Positions 20,201 through 29,002 of a stretch of 35,681 nucleotides of DNA are shown here, one piece after another. The translations under genes and the position numbers were made by a program. Source of the DNA: Thermoplasmata archaeon (GTDB lineage: Archaea; Thermoplasmatota; Thermoplasmata; Lutacidiplasmatales; UBA184); NCBI GenBank assembly GCA_030037265.1, contig JASHRQ010000115.1, positions 1 through 35,681 on the forward strand. Direction: 5' to 3'. Numbering within the stretch: the first letter of the stretch is position 1; the number at the start of each line of letters is the position of its first letter. The notes below the pieces were generated by a model. It was not told the DNA's origin. It worked only from the letters and a program-made list of their open reading frames with translations, and searched no databases.

Positions 20201-20268
20201 TCAACGTGGGCGACTACGTCTGGTACTACGTGACCGGGAACAACGTGCTCCCGCCGTCCTCGTCCTGA
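17227..20268 (+). CDS. Pilin-like signal + PKD domain + ABC transporter family-5 (peptide-type) solute-binding protein
   Basis: GTG 17227; RRAISSAIGAIILAVIVVVGGVGAFLATSATT (archaeal pilin/DUF1628-like N-terminus); YNFNFGDGAYQNDTTSGSYDHTYASPGTYLVQV (PKD); GGATTFDPAIDYDVAGFEVLLNVYQTLIQYNGTE (SBP_bac_5-like). Confidence 0.85.
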   Translation: MNGSPTGYRSLRANRRAISSAIGAIILAVIVVVGGVGAFLATSATTSPTHSCTPSTSPVCIGTSNLHDVTVLAPLKAALQGTPVPFTAQLPGGEVATSYNFNFGDGAYQNDTTSGSYDHTYASPGTYLVQVSADVGGVLHDNDHAITSLVIQTSYASDIRGIYPTDAGSILSNSTSSASSGSPTALLHVGQSITVEGQYTLSPTSPGYSLGTPSLVATGGVTPTGYTVTASSAQGTFTFSTAGTYLITYVGTGVSASAPTAYENYTWTVDVAPTGTGLGLAGTSTTSSPHPGTIIAYEDQPGGATTFDPAIDYDVAGFEVLLNVYQTLIQYNGTEVGPSYSDYVPVIATCVPGSPQCTSLYGNSLLNGTNYTFVISKSAHYYDHATGADWEVYPSDVVFSMLRTMGFSQYPGLSVTPGWIQTEALLPAGNGSWDNGTHATFNNTPQYMFASMSVNASPWCPAIALTEDNGCVTFHANATNSFGSSWPYFLELIADPEGAGIVPCGWFSEPAQGQGIPGWTLDNASDQGDHSCAMPTASQIAAMSPTSLDNWETSYVNSNTGAYVGDTQWNTVGSGPYYLVNTQVHYSYTLAANPYYEANPSCTGGNCLPAPGTYVPNIEVYWEQNPSAGEQAIASGAADVGYIPSTDTDLLLQLGEQGKTNSIILPTLGLNVLSFTFNFSVAREHTYTSNPVNIPSTWFSNLGVRQFFTHAYPYATIESEINTKDGIQYGFDVGGAIPQFMSNYYPSNVPWPNGTPDTNANDIGGAAWWWAQVTENTSSPYYDAWTATHCLPSSPCEFPIYGELGAPDEDQRLTLYIQSVSQLTHGAVEMSLVDLTQTEETEEGTDTGGPGTSALPMLINLWLPDFPDPSDYTVPFYTPDAFFTYPTAVGEQFAQPQYNTTLPGTTTPCPTDYNYWVNNSVPQSCQGAAYSAMIILNALAGALPAGPLRVLWYDEMETIANKLAIMVDEYQSNYVETFASWLYPPSLETNVINVGDYVWYYVTGNNVLPPSSS

Positions 20269-20284
20269 GCCGGAACCTGGAGGG

Positions 20285-21046
20285 TCAGGGCGCGCCCGCG
20301 CCCGACCGCGGCGGCGCCGCCGCGGCGCCGGGGTCGTGGACGAGCCGGCTGCCACCGAACACGAGCGCCGGGCCGAGCACGACGAGGACCGGCGCCGCGA
20401 CCAGGAGGTACTCCAGTCCCGGCACCGGCCGGAAGATCGTCACGAACGGGCCGACGAGCACGACCAGCAGGAGGGCGTACGCCACGCCTCCGGCGGTGAT
20501 CGCTCCCTGGCGGAACCGCCCGCCGGCGAGGAGCAGCCCCATCACGATCCCGACGCCGCCCAGCCAGCCGAGCCAGAACCCGGCGAGGCCGGTGTACGCG
20601 CCGAGCGGCGTGCCGGACCGGACGCACGAGAGGGCGTGCGACGGTTCCCCGTGCACGCAGCTCACGAGCGCGTTCGTCGAGCCCAGGAGCACCGCGGCGG
20701 CGACCAGCAGCAGCAGGAACCCCACGGAGCCGACGATGCAGAGCACCGAGGCGACCGCGAAGCGGCGGTCGACCTGCCGCAGCGCGGAGAAGCTGCGGCG
20801 GTAGAGGAAGAGCGACAGGATGTACAGGATCGCCCCCGCGAGGACGAGGATGCTCGACGTGTCCAGGAGGGACGCGTTGAGCCGGAAGAAGCCGCCCGGC
20901 GCGTAGGTCGACAGGTAGACGAACAGCACCGGCAGCACGACCGCCACGATCCCGGCGGCCAGCCCGAGGCCGGCGCCGACGCCGAGCCGCCGGAGCCCCT
21001 TCGCGGAGGTCGCCCCTCCCTCGACGGTCGGCGCGGACGCGGGCAT
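20285..21046 (-). CDS. Multi-TM membrane protein (DUF973-like, tentative)
   Basis: Start at MPASAPTVEGG; ~6 hydrophobic segments. Confidence 0.65.
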   Translation of the reverse strand: MPASAPTVEGGATSAKGLRRLGVGAGLGLAAGIVAVVLPVLFVYLSTYAPGGFFRLNASLLDTSSILVLAGAILYILSLFLYRRSFSALRQVDRRFAVASVLCIVGSVGFLLLLVAAAVLLGSTNALVSCVHGEPSHALSCVRSGTPLGAYTGLAGFWLGWLGGVGIVMGLLLAGGRFRQGAITAGGVAYALLLVVLVGPFVTIFRPVPGLEYLLVAAPVLVVLGPALVFGGSRLVHDPGAAAAPPRSGAGAP

Positions 21047-21181
21047 GACGCGCCGGGCGAGCGGCGACCCTCTACTTGAGGCTGGAGGCGGGCGCGAAAT
21101 CCCCCCGGGGGGCGCGGGGCCCGGGCGGGGGGGGGTCGGCACGCACGCCTAAATAGCCCGCGGGCCCGGCCGGCGAGGGCC

Positions 21182-21646
21182 ATGGTCGCTCCGCCGTCCG
21201 GCCCGCCCCTCACGCCCGGGCCGTACCCTCCGTTCGGACTGCCGCCCCGTCGTCGGAGTTGGGTCCCGCTCGCGATCCTGGCGATGCTCGTCGCGATCTT
21301 CGTCCTGCTCCTGCTCGCCGTGCTGTTCCCGGCGGTCCTGGGGATCGGCCCCGTGACCCGGGAGGGCGTTCCGCTCATCGGCGTGTTCGGAGTGCTCTTC
21401 CTGGTGTTCCTCGGCTGCTGGGTCGCGCTGTGGGCCGTTCGGATCGGTTTCTGGCGCTCGCGGGGCCGGTCTGGGGGCCGGGGTCCGTGGGGTCCCGGCG
21501 GTCCGGAGGACCGACGCGCGGTCTGGATCGCGCGTCAGCGGTACGCCCGCGGCGAGATCTCGCGGGAACAGTACCTCCAGATCGTCCAGGACCTGCGGGA
21601 GAGCCCAGGGCACCCCCCGCCCCCTTCGCCTCCGGTCCCGCCGTAG
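21182..21646 (+). CDS. Two-TM protein with C-terminal SHOCT domain
   Basis: ARQRYARGEISREQYLQIVQDLRE SHOCT signature; two TMs. Confidence 0.8.
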   Translation: MVAPPSGPPLTPGPYPPFGLPPRRRSWVPLAILAMLVAIFVLLLLAVLFPAVLGIGPVTREGVPLIGVFGVLFLVFLGCWVALWAVRIGFWRSRGRSGGRGPWGPGGPEDRRAVWIARQRYARGEISREQYLQIVQDLRESPGHPPPPSPPVPP

Positions 21647-21697
21647 GCCCGGCCCGGACATCGCCGGGGGTTCCTCGGCTTCGCCCAGTCGACCGGG

Positions 21698-21997
21698 TCA
21701 GGCGATCCGCGACAGGACGCGGGACCGGGCGCGCAGGAAGCCCCCGGTGACCAGGAGCATCACGCCGAGCAGCGGGACGAGGAGCCCCGCGAACATGACG
21801 TCCGTCTGGTAGAAGAGCGCGGGGAATCGGACGAAGCAGGTCGAGAGGGCCCCGCACGCGACGACCAGCACGACGTACAGCATCCCGAAGACGAGCAGCA
21901 GCGCGCCGACGGCGATCGCCGCGCCTCCCCGGGGACGCTCCACGCGATTCAGAGCGATGTCACGGTTCTTACAGGTTCCGGCGGCCGTTCGGCCCAT
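21698..21997 (-). CDS. Small two-TM membrane protein (start uncertain)
   Basis: GAAIAVGALLLVFGMLYVVLVVACGAL and MFAGLLVPLLGVMLLVTGGFL. Confidence 0.55.
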   Translation of the reverse strand: MGRTAAGTCKNRDIALNRVERPRGGAAIAVGALLLVFGMLYVVLVVACGALSTCFVRFPALFYQTDVMFAGLLVPLLGVMLLVTGGFLRARSRVLSRIA

Positions 21998-22057
21998 CGG
22001 AGCCGGTGGAGCACCTCGAGGAACGGACCGTCCGGGAGCGGGGGCGACCCGTTGGGG

Positions 22058-23005
22058 TCAACCGCTCGCGCGCTCGAGCTCCGCGACGGCCGCGGCGTCG
22101 AGCTGGAGCGAGGCCCCGACGATGAGCTCCTCCAGTTGCTCGCGCGTCGTGGCGCTCGCCAGCGCGGCGGAGATGCCGGGCCGTCCGACGACCCAGGCGA
22201 GCGCGACGGAGGCGGGCGCCACGTCGAGTCGCTTCGCCACCGAGTCGAGCGCGGCCAGGATGCCGCGGCCCCGATCGTTGAGCCGCGCCTCCATCCGGCC
22301 CCCGCGCGGGCTCCGGGAGAGGTCCGCCGGACTCCGGTACTTCCCCGTGAGGAATCCGCCCGCGAGCGAGGCGTACGGGAGAACCCCCAGGCCGTGCTCC
22401 CGGCAGACCGGGGCCAGGTCGGCCTCGAAGCCGGGTCGGTCCGCGAGGTTGTACCGCGGCTGCAGGCTCTCGTATCGGGGCAGTCCCGTGGCGCGGCTGA
22501 CCTCGAGCGATTCCACGAGCCGGGCGGCGGTGAAGTTCGAGGCCCCGATCGCGCGAACGACGCCCCGACGGAGGGCCCGGTCGTACGTCGCGAGCACGTC
22601 CGCGATCGGGACGGACGCGTCGTCCGTGTGGGACTGGTACAGGTCGATGCGATCCGTGCCGAGCCGCTCGAGCGAGCCCGCGAGGGAGGCCTCGATGTGC
22701 GCGGGGGAGAGTCCTTGCTCGCCGCTCGCGGTCTTCATTCCTACCTTCGTCGCGAGCACGACGTCGTCGCGTCGCCCGCTCTCGCGGAGCCAGCGTCCGA
22801 TCAGCGCCTCCGACTCGCCGCCCCGGTGGCCGGGGAGCCAGGCCGAGTACGTGTCGGCGGTGTCGATGAGGTTGAAGCCCGCGTCCACGAACGCGTCGAG
22901 GAGGCGGAACGCCCCCGGCTCCGTCGCGGTCCAGCCGAGCACGTTCCCGCCGAACCCCCACGGGGCGACCGAGATACCGGACCGACCAAGGGGACGACGC
23001 TGCAT
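22058..23005 (-). CDS. Aldo/keto reductase
   Basis: MQRRPLGRSGISVAPWGFGGNVLGW, FNLIDTADTYSAWLPG, VVLATKVGMK, DRIDLYQSHTDD, IGASNF. Confidence 0.95.
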   Translation of the reverse strand: MQRRPLGRSGISVAPWGFGGNVLGWTATEPGAFRLLDAFVDAGFNLIDTADTYSAWLPGHRGGESEALIGRWLRESGRRDDVVLATKVGMKTASGEQGLSPAHIEASLAGSLERLGTDRIDLYQSHTDDASVPIADVLATYDRALRRGVVRAIGASNFTAARLVESLEVSRATGLPRYESLQPRYNLADRPGFEADLAPVCREHGLGVLPYASLAGGFLTGKYRSPADLSRSPRGGRMEARLNDRGRGILAALDSVAKRLDVAPASVALAWVVGRPGISAALASATTREQLEELIVGASLQLDAAAVAELERASG

Positions 23006-23065
23006 CCGTACCGTGCTCCCGTACCGTGAGGCTCCCGCGACCCGCCCGGCGCGCCCCGCCCCGGC

Positions 23066-23605
23066 CTATCCGGTCCTCCGACGGCCCCGCCCGGAGGCCC
23101 GCCGGGTCGGCCGGCCGAGGCCGGCCCGTCGAACGAGGCGGCGGTGCTCCCGGGGGGTGATCCACTCGACGCGAAGGTACTCCACGAGCTCCTTCTCGGT
23201 CATGCCGATCCGCTGCCCCTCGCGCACCGTGAACCGGTACGCCTCGACCTCGGACGGGGCGTCGACGTAGCTCAGCTTGGGATAGAACAGCGGGCGTCCG
23301 TCCCGGAACTGCTTCACGTGGCAGAGCTCGTGCACGACATCCAGGTAGATCGTCCGGAAGTCGCTGTGCTCGAGGTGATACCGGCTGACCATGAGGTGGC
23401 CGTCGACGTCGCTCGTGCCCATGTAGCCGAACCGGCTCGAGAAGAACTCGACGCGGAGCGCGTGGAGGACCGCGCGGGTTCGCCGGCCGAAGAGGGACCG
23501 GACCGCCTCGACCCGGTCGAAGCCCCGGAAGTAGCGGTCGAACCGGTACAGGTGGACCGGCGCGGCGCGCTCGACGGTGACCCCGAAGCCGGACTCCACC
23601 ACCAC
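23066..23605 (-). CDS. Putative zinc metallopeptidase-like protein (HExxH-type)
   Basis: TIYLDVVHELCHVKQFRDG contains HELCH; conserved-looking E downstream (APSEVEAYRF). Confidence 0.65.
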   Translation of the reverse strand: MVVESGFGVTVERAAPVHLYRFDRYFRGFDRVEAVRSLFGRRTRAVLHALRVEFFSSRFGYMGTSDVDGHLMVSRYHLEHSDFRTIYLDVVHELCHVKQFRDGRPLFYPKLSYVDAPSEVEAYRFTVREGQRIGMTEKELVEYLRVEWITPREHRRLVRRAGLGRPTRRASGRGRRRTG

Positions 23606-23618
23606 GGCACCCCCCGGG

Positions 23619-24380
23619 CTATTCCGAACCCGCCGCGGGCCGCCCGGTCCCCCGGCAGGACCGGTCCGACCCCCGAGCGGAGGTGGCGACCCAGTCGTCC
23701 TGCTCGCGGCGGACCGGGGCGGGCGGCGTCTCGAGGAGGTGGCCGGCGCGGAGGCGCTTCGTCTCGAGGTAGCGGGCGTTGTACCGGTTCGGCGCGGCGA
23801 TCACCGGGATCCGACCCTCCACCGCAATCCCGTGGCGGCGCAGGTCGTCGATCTTCGCGGGGTTGTTCGTGAGCAGCAGCACGGAGGTGACGCGGAGGGC
23901 CTTGAGCATCTGGGCCGCAACGGCGTAGTCGCGCTCGTCGCCGCGGAACCCGAGCGCCTCGTTCGCCTCGATTGTGTCGAGGCCCAGCTCCTGGAGCCGG
24001 TACGCCTTCACCTTGTTCTCGAAGCCGATCCCCCGGCCCTCCTGCCGGAGGTAGAGCAGCACCCCGGTCCCGCGCCGCTCGATTTCCGCGAGCGAGATCT
24101 CGAGCTGCTGTCGGCAGTCGCATCGCAGCGACGCGAAGACGTCGCCCGTGAGGCACTCCGAGTGGATCCGTACCGGGACCCGCGGCCGGTCGGACACGTC
24201 CCCGCGGATCAGCGCGGCGTGTTCCTTGCCGTCTCCGGGGCTCCGGAAGGCCGCGACGGTGAACGTCCCGAAGCGGGACGGCAGCCGAGCGGTCGAGGAG
24301 ACGGCGACCCCGGACGGGGCCGCCGGCTCGACGGTCGGGGCGGCCGACGCTCTCCGGCGAAGTGGGGGACTGGGACTCAT
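23619..24380 (-). CDS. ribA: GTP cyclohydrolase II
   Basis: RIHSECLTGDVFASLRCDCRQQLE, YLRQEGRGIGFENKVKAYRLQELGLDTIEAN, LLTNNPAKI. Confidence 0.95.
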   Translation of the reverse strand: MSPSPPLRRRASAAPTVEPAAPSGVAVSSTARLPSRFGTFTVAAFRSPGDGKEHAALIRGDVSDRPRVPVRIHSECLTGDVFASLRCDCRQQLEISLAEIERRGTGVLLYLRQEGRGIGFENKVKAYRLQELGLDTIEANEALGFRGDERDYAVAAQMLKALRVTSVLLLTNNPAKIDDLRRHGIAVEGRIPVIAAPNRYNARYLETKRLRAGHLLETPPAPVRREQDDWVATSARGSDRSCRGTGRPAAGSE

Positions 24381-24602
24381 GGACCTACGCCGGGCCGGTC
24401 ACCCCTGGCGGTTCCCCGACGGGGACGCGACCGGGCGGCTCATTCACCTTCGGGACCGTGTCGCTGCGCGACATATATCGTGGCGGGGGGTGGAGCCACG
24501 TGATTACGCGACGGTTCCGGCGTCCGTCGGCCCCGTTCGAACAGCTAATGCGGGGGCCGCCCTCCCGCCCGCCGAAGCCCCGAACGGGGATCGGTGGAGC
24601 CG

Positions 24603-25679
24603 ATGACCGACGGGTCCGCGCCGGGGTTCCGAACGCTGGGCGAGCTCGAGTCGGTCGCGGCCCGGGCCGTCCCGCCCTCGGTCTGGGCGTACGTCCAGGG
24701 CGGGGCGGGGGAGGAGCGAGCCCTCGCGTCCAATCGCGAGGCGTTCCGGCGACGGACGCTCCGTCCGCGCGTACTGGTCGACGTCGAGCGGCTGGAGCTC
24801 TCGACGACCCTCCTCGGCGAGCCGTCGGCCGCCCCGCTCTTCCTCTGCCCGACCGCCTACCAGGGCCTCCTCCATCCGGAGGGGGAGTGCGCCACCGCCC
24901 GAGCGGCCGCCGGGGCCGGCCTCGTCGGCGTGTTCTCCACGCTCTCGACCCGGCCCCTCGAGGAGATCGCCACGGCGGCTCCCTCGGGCCGGCGCTGGTT
25001 CCAGCTGTACGTGCAGCCGGAGTTCCCGGCCACGGCTCAGCTCGTGGACCGTGCCGAGCGTTCGGGGTACTCCGCGATCGTCCTGACGGTCGACACGCCG
25101 GTGTTCGGCATCCGGGACCGGCAGGCGGAGGGCGGCTCGGTGGAGGCGTCGGCGGCGCGCGGGAACGGGCCCGGACTCCAGCCGCCGCCTCGCGGACCGG
25201 TCCGGTCGGCGCAGGGGTTCTCGGTCCCGCGGGGGGGTACGCTCACGTGGGAGACGGTGCGGCAACTTCGGTCGGTGACCCGCCTGCCGGTCGTCCTCAA
25301 GGGGGTGGCGACCGAGGAGGACGCCCGTCGGGCGGCCGGGCTGGGCGTTCGGGGGCTCGTCGTGTCGAACCACGGGGGCCGCCAGCTCGACGCGGCCCGG
25401 CCGACGCTCGAATCGCTCCCGGAGGTCGTGCGCGGGGCCGGGCCGGACGTGGAGGTGTATCTCGATGGGGGGGTGCGGAGGGGAGCCGACATCGTCGTCG
25501 CGCTCGCCCTCGGCGCGAAGGCGGTGGGTATCGGCCGCCCCGTGCTCTGGGCGCTCGCGGCGGGCGGGGCCCCCGGCGTGGCGAACCTGCTCGATCTCCT
25601 CACGACCGAGCTGGCGAACGTCCTCGCCCTCACGGGCCGGCGGTCCGTGCGGGAGATCGACGGGTCGATGCTGGACTGA
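24603..25679 (+). CDS. FMN-dependent alpha-hydroxy-acid oxidase/dehydrogenase (second paralogue)
   Basis: VWAYVQGGAGEERALASNREAF, RWFQLYVQ, VVLKGVAT, GLVVSNHGGRQLD, YLDGGVRRGADIVVALALGAKAVGIGRP. Confidence 0.93.
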   Translation: MTDGSAPGFRTLGELESVAARAVPPSVWAYVQGGAGEERALASNREAFRRRTLRPRVLVDVERLELSTTLLGEPSAAPLFLCPTAYQGLLHPEGECATARAAAGAGLVGVFSTLSTRPLEEIATAAPSGRRWFQLYVQPEFPATAQLVDRAERSGYSAIVLTVDTPVFGIRDRQAEGGSVEASAARGNGPGLQPPPRGPVRSAQGFSVPRGGTLTWETVRQLRSVTRLPVVLKGVATEEDARRAAGLGVRGLVVSNHGGRQLDAARPTLESLPEVVRGAGPDVEVYLDGGVRRGADIVVALALGAKAVGIGRPVLWALAAGGAPGVANLLDLLTTELANVLALTGRRSVREIDGSMLD

Positions 25680-25708
25680 CGGAACCGTCCGGGGCCGCGG
25701 AACCGCCC

Positions 25709-26239
25709 CTACCGGGTCGTCGGGTCCGGGGCCGGTTCGGGCGGGGCCGGCGGCGCGAGGCGCAAGCCGAGGAGCTGCTCCCCGGAGACCAGCATCATGC
25801 GGCTCCTGAGGCCCCAGGCACCGAGTCCGCCGTCGCGGTAGCCCCGCTCCTGGCGCTCGACCCGCCGGAACCCGCGGGACGTGAACAGACGGATCGACGC
25901 CACGTTGTCCTCCTCGGCGGCCGCGTAGACCACCTGGGCCCCGGCCGCCCGGAACCGAGCGAGGGCGTCGTCGAGGAGGCGCGCCCCGACTCCCTGCCGA
26001 CGCGCGGTCCGGCCGACGGCGATGTAGTAGACGTATCCGACCTCGGGAACGAGCCGCTCGAGCAGCGCGAACCCGACGACCTGCCCGCCGGCGATCGCGG
26101 CCCGGACCGTCTCGATCCGGCCGAGGGTGCGCTTCGCGTGCCATCGATAGATCCCGGTGAAGGAGTCCTTGAGGACGGGGATGGCGCGCTCGCGATCGGA
26201 CCCGGTAAGGTCCACGAGCTCGAGCGACGCCGCCTCCAC
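25709..26239 (-). CDS. GNAT-family N-acetyltransferase
   Basis: VYYIAVGRTARRQGVGARLLDDALARFRAAGAQVVYAAAEEDNVASIRLFTSRGFRRVERQERGY. Confidence 0.93.
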   Translation of the reverse strand: MEAASLELVDLTGSDRERAIPVLKDSFTGIYRWHAKRTLGRIETVRAAIAGGQVVGFALLERLVPEVGYVYYIAVGRTARRQGVGARLLDDALARFRAAGAQVVYAAAEEDNVASIRLFTSRGFRRVERQERGYRDGGLGAWGLRSRMMLVSGEQLLGLRLAPPAPPEPAPDPTTR

Positions 26240-26406
26240 GCTCCCCCTCCCGTCCTCGACACCCGGGACGGCCGGGGACGCACATCAAGAGCGCCGGCGC
26301 CGCGCGGACCGTTCCCCAGCCCCCGGGACCCCATCGCACGGCGGGACCGGCTCCTTTCGAGCTCGCAGCAAATCTAAATCCTGCCGGAGGAGTGCTGCTC
26401 GGCACC

Positions 26407-26859
26407 ATGACGGTGGAGTTCGCGCTCGCGCGCGCCCCGCGATACCGCGTCGCCTTCCTTCGGTGGAGCGGGCCGTGGAGCGACCGAAAGGTCCGGAGCC
26501 AGTTCGAGGCCGTGGCGCGGTGGGCGAGGGCGAACGGTCTGCGGACGGGCAAGTGGGTCTTCCGCGAGCCCGGCGAGCGGCAGTGGGAGACCGGGATCGA
26601 GGTTCCGAGGGGCGGACGCTCCGAGGGTCGGATCCGGATCCGGACGCTCCGCGCCGCGACGGTCGCGCGGGCCGTCTTCGACCCGGAGGTCGTCTCGCCC
26701 GAGGTGATCTACCACGGGCTCAACGACTGGCTCCGGTGGCGTCGCCGGGAGAAGAAGATCCGGGCCGTGGGCTCGTTCCGCGAGCTCTATTCCGGCAACC
26801 CGTGGACGGACCGGAAGGCGTGGTCCCGGACCGAGATCCAGTACCTCGTGCGCCGCTGA
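26407..26859 (+). CDS. GyrI-like small-molecule-binding domain protein
   Basis: RAPRYRVAFLRWSGPWSD, WETGIEVPRGG, TVARAVFDPEVVSPEVIYHGLNDWLR. Confidence 0.65.
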   Translation: MTVEFALARAPRYRVAFLRWSGPWSDRKVRSQFEAVARWARANGLRTGKWVFREPGERQWETGIEVPRGGRSEGRIRIRTLRAATVARAVFDPEVVSPEVIYHGLNDWLRWRRREKKIRAVGSFRELYSGNPWTDRKAWSRTEIQYLVRR

Positions 26860-26952
26860 ACGGCCGACGGCCGTCCCGCGCGCGTCGGCGGGCCTCACCT
26901 CCGGTGACTTTCTGCCTTTAAGCGGAGGGCGGTGCTTCCCCCGGAGGCGACG

Positions 26953-27207
26953 ATGAAGATCGACGTGGACCTGGACGGGACGCTCAAGGACCTCGAGGAG
27001 CAGCTCAAGGACCTCGACCGGCAGATCGGGGACCGGATCCCCGACCTCATCCATACCGTCTCGAAGCAGGCCCGTTCCCAGCTCCGGGACCGCGCGATGG
27101 AGGAGCTCGACGCCATGAAGGCGTCCTACGAGAAGGGCGACATGGAGGCGGCGGAGATCCACTCCCTCGTCACCAAGGTCCTGCTGTCCGTCTCCCGGTC
27201 GCTGTAG
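26953..27207 (+). CDS. Small helical/coiled-coil hypothetical protein
   Basis: MKIDVDLDGTLKDLEEQLKDLDRQIGDRIPDLIHTVSKQARSQLRD...; TATA-like ctttaag upstream. Confidence 0.6.
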   Translation: MKIDVDLDGTLKDLEEQLKDLDRQIGDRIPDLIHTVSKQARSQLRDRAMEELDAMKASYEKGDMEAAEIHSLVTKVLLSVSRSL

Positions 27208-27237
27208 CCGACCCACCCTCGGGCGGGTGCCCGGGGC

Positions 27238-28701
27238 CTATTCGAGGACCCAGGTCGGATCGCCGTAGCCGGGCGGTCGCCGCCGCGCCGGGCCGGGCGC
27301 CCCGAGCGGGTCGGGTCGGGGGATCGGCGCGCGGCCCTTCTTCTTCGCGATGTACGCGTCGATCGCCTCGGCGGCGCGCGTGCCGGCGGCCATCGCGTAC
27401 ACGACGGACTTCCCGCCGGAGGCGAACACGCCCTCGACGTCGGTCATCCAGTCCGGGTGGCCCCCTTCGGGCCAGCCCTGCGACGTGAGCTTGAGGTCGA
27501 GGTCCTTCGGAAACCCCTCGAGGTCGGCCTTCTGGCCGACGGCGACGACGACGGTGTCGCACGGAACGGTCTCCTCCGAACCGGGCACCGGCTCGAGCTT
27601 CCGCTTCCCCCTCGCGTCCGGAGGGCCCAGCTCCACCCGCTGGATGACGATCCCCTCGACGTGGTCGGTCCCGACGATCCGGACCGGAACCCGCTGGAAC
27701 CGGTAGTTGATCCCCTCGTAGGCGCCGCCGTCGACCTCCTCGGGCCCCGCGGGCATCTCCTTGCGGTCCCGACGGTAGATGACCGTCACGTCGCCCTTCT
27801 TCGAGACGCGCAGCGCCGTCCGGGCGGCGTCCATCGCGACGTCCCCCCCGCCGATGACGACGACCTTGCGGCCCACGCGGCCGAGGGGCGGGTCGCCCTT
27901 GTTCATCGCGAGCAGGAACGGGAGGGCCGAGAACACCCCGGGCAGCTCCTCGCCCGGCACGTCCATGCCGCGGGGCGCGGAGGCGCCGACGGCGAGGTAG
28001 ACCGCGAGGTACCCTTCCGCGAGCAGGCTCTCCGGGGTGAAGTCGACCCCGGCCTTCTTGCCGAGGACGAACGTGAGGTCCAGGTTGCGCATCCGCGCGA
28101 GGTCCCAGTCGAAGTCGGTCTCCTCGAGGTGATACTTGGGGATCGTGCTGATCTGACCGCCCAGGAACTGCTCCGACTCGAACAGCGTGACCCCGTAGCC
28201 CCGGATGCACAGCTCCCAAGCGGCCATGAGGCCCGCGGGGCCCCCGCCGACGATCGCCACCCGCTCGTGCCGCGGGGCGCTGGGCACGTAGGTCAGCTCC
28301 GACTGTCCGTAGTCGAGCGCGGCGCGCTTCAGATGACGGATCGCGATGGGGGTGCCCTTGCCCCCCATGACGCAGTCCTCCTCGCAGTAGTGATAGCAGC
28401 ACTTGCAGAGGACGGTCGCGAACGGGTTGTCCATCAGGGTGAGGTGCGCCGCCTCGTTGAACTTGCCCTGGGAGATGAGGATGATGTACCCCCGACAGTC
28501 CTGGGTGATCGGGCAAGCCTGCACGCAGAACGGCATCGCGCACTGGAGGCACCGCTGGGCCTCCAGCACCGCCTCCTCCGGCGAGTACGGGCGCTCGATG
28601 AGGCTGAAGGTCGTGCGCCGAACGTCCTGCGGCTGCTCGGCGATCGGGACCCGGGCGTACCGACCGTCCTGCGACGGCAACCGTTCGGCGGCCCCTGTCA
28701 T
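27238..28701 (-). CDS. NAD(P)-binding FAD/Fe-S oxidoreductase, glutamate synthase small-subunit (GltD)-like
   Basis: RCLQCAMPFCVQACPITQDCRGYI, VAIVGGGPAGLMAAWELCIRGYGVTLFE, VVVIGGGDVAMDAARTAL, VVAVGQKAD, GVFASGG; start at MTGAAERL. Confidence 0.9.
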   Translation of the reverse strand: MTGAAERLPSQDGRYARVPIAEQPQDVRRTTFSLIERPYSPEEAVLEAQRCLQCAMPFCVQACPITQDCRGYIILISQGKFNEAAHLTLMDNPFATVLCKCCYHYCEEDCVMGGKGTPIAIRHLKRAALDYGQSELTYVPSAPRHERVAIVGGGPAGLMAAWELCIRGYGVTLFESEQFLGGQISTIPKYHLEETDFDWDLARMRNLDLTFVLGKKAGVDFTPESLLAEGYLAVYLAVGASAPRGMDVPGEELPGVFSALPFLLAMNKGDPPLGRVGRKVVVIGGGDVAMDAARTALRVSKKGDVTVIYRRDRKEMPAGPEEVDGGAYEGINYRFQRVPVRIVGTDHVEGIVIQRVELGPPDARGKRKLEPVPGSEETVPCDTVVVAVGQKADLEGFPKDLDLKLTSQGWPEGGHPDWMTDVEGVFASGGKSVVYAMAAGTRAAEAIDAYIAKKKGRAPIPRPDPLGAPGPARRRPPGYGDPTWVLE

Positions 28702-29002
28702 GGTTCCTTCCCCGGTCCGATTCGTGGGCACGCGAGCCGACCCCGAACGACCTCGAACCCCGCGCTCGGTCCTCGCATCGCTTCGGCCCGGCGGTCGGAG
28801 GTGTTCCCGGTCGGCGACCGTTACCCGTACTAGGTTCGTCTTCGACACTTTTAACATTTGAGTGGCAAGGAACGGACCCGCGTTCCGTAGCTACGCTTCG
28901 GCCGACCCGGACGGCGCGAGGTCCGACGAGCCGATGGCCGCCCGACCGGGCGCGCCGGGCCCGCGCCCTTAATAGGGGGCGCGTGTCCGGTCCGTCGGAG
29001 CG

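Noticed and set aside
24468-24500. TATA-like acatatatcg and CGTGGC/GCCACG hairpin between ribA and the second alpha-hydroxyacid oxidase as a riboswitch
   Set aside because: No FMN-riboswitch conserved core is visible and direction of transcription is ambiguous.
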